Assembly (NCBI GenBank): GCA_030640275.1
Contig: DAOWJR010000008.1
Span: 1 to 6,041, forward strand
Reading direction: 5' to 3'
Length of the DNA: 6,041 nt
From: Actinomycetes bacterium
GTDB lineage: Bacteria; Actinomycetota; Humimicrobiia; JAHJRV01
Position numbers and translations under genes: made by a program. The notes under the pieces are model-generated. The model searched no databases. It saw only the letters and a program-made list of their open reading frames with translations, and was not told the origin of the DNA. This document shows positions 5,704 to 6,041 of this stretch, piece after piece. Position 1 is the first letter of the stretch. Each line of letters starts with the position of its first letter.

Positions 5704-6041
5704 TATATTATTTTTTAATATTTTTATATCAAAAAATTTGACAATGTCTGTTGATAAATAAATTATATTTTTGTAGTATAAAAAGTTTTTTATATATACT
5801 GTCTATTCCAATTCTTCTATTAAATAGTTCAGATTATTAATAAATTTAAATAATAATAAAAATACTATTAAATTATAAAAATTCTTATATTTATAAAAAA
5901 ATGTGTTATTAATGCTTGTGTTAACCTAAATCTAGGCTATATTTCATTTAGAAACTATAAAAATATAAAATAATACTAACCATATATTTTTTGGTTACAT
6001 TATTAGAAGAGTGGTATAGGATAAAATTAAATAATTAGGTA
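5704..6041. other. AT-rich region without a recognisable gene
   Basis: These 338 bases are very AT-rich with frequent stops on both strands and no convincing coding frame with a ribosome binding site. It contains a second TTGACA on the + strand at 5738-5743 with a weak -10, a - strand TGATATAAA extended -10-like sequence near 5723-5731, the imperfect dyad CCTAAATCTAGG (5925-5935 region) and an inverted repeat at 5977-5997. It is most likely upstream regulatory DNA of the oxidoreductase and of a gene beyond the right edge. Confidence 0.5.
5977..5997. repeat. Inverted repeat TAACCA-N9-TGGTTA near the right edge
   Basis: TAACCA (5977-5982) and TGGTTA (5992-5997) are perfect reverse complements around a 9-base AT spacer. 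On the + strand a TGGTATAGG extended -10-like sequence lies about 14 bp further on (about 6012-6020), so the dyad would overlap a -35 region. It could be an operator for a gene that starts beyond the window. Confidence 0.3.

Noticed and set aside
5738..5768. A + strand promoter with TTGACA at 5738-5743.
   Set aside because: The -35 box is perfect, but at 17-base spacing the -10 is only AATTAT (four of six) and no gene follows within the window; in such AT-rich DNA this is weak.
5704..6041. CRISPR array or tandem repeats in the AT-rich right end.
   Set aside because: No regularly spaced identical repeats are present; the similarity is only low-complexity A/T runs.

Overview
The window is AT-rich (ATA, AGA and TTA codons dominate) with strong GAGG-type ribosome binding sites. 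It carries an oxygen-sensitive glycyl radical enzyme with its activase, so the host is most likely a strict anaerobe of the low-GC Firmicutes (Clostridia or Halanaerobiales type). No rRNA, tRNA, insertion sequence, CRISPR array or phage gene is visible, and the species cannot be fixed from this sequence.

Layout: bases 1-207 are the C-terminal end of an ABC transporter permease of the NitT/TauT (SsuC-like) type. After a 215-bp gap come three genes on the + strand: a glycyl radical enzyme (423-2660), its radical-SAM activating enzyme with a two-cluster ferredoxin insert (2734-3669, GTG start), and a protein with the cyclase/kynurenine-formamidase fold (3783-4457). A convergent Gfo/Idh/MocA-type NAD(P)-dependent oxidoreductase follows on the - strand. 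Its true start is at 5625 rather than at the upstream TTG (5703), because an almost ideal promoter (TTGACA-N17-AATAAT with an extended -10) occupies the extra 5' segment. The last ~340 bp hold no convincing gene, only AT-rich regulatory-looking DNA.

How the genes may work together (inference): the NitT/TauT-type importer brings in a small, probably anionic or heterocyclic substrate. The activase installs the radical on Gly721 of the glycyl radical enzyme, which then performs a C-C, C-N, C-O or C-S bond-breaking reaction. The cyclase-fold protein handles the substrate or product. The substrate is not evident. The glycyl radical enzyme has Cys384 and Glu386 of the eliminase/decarboxylase branch but in an unusual GCWEQ context, and several otherwise well-conserved positions around the radical loop are changed. 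The cyclase-fold protein appears to have lost five of the six metal ligands that define its family. This pairing of a divergent glycyl radical enzyme with a metal-site-degenerate cyclase homologue is the most promising candidate here for an undescribed system.
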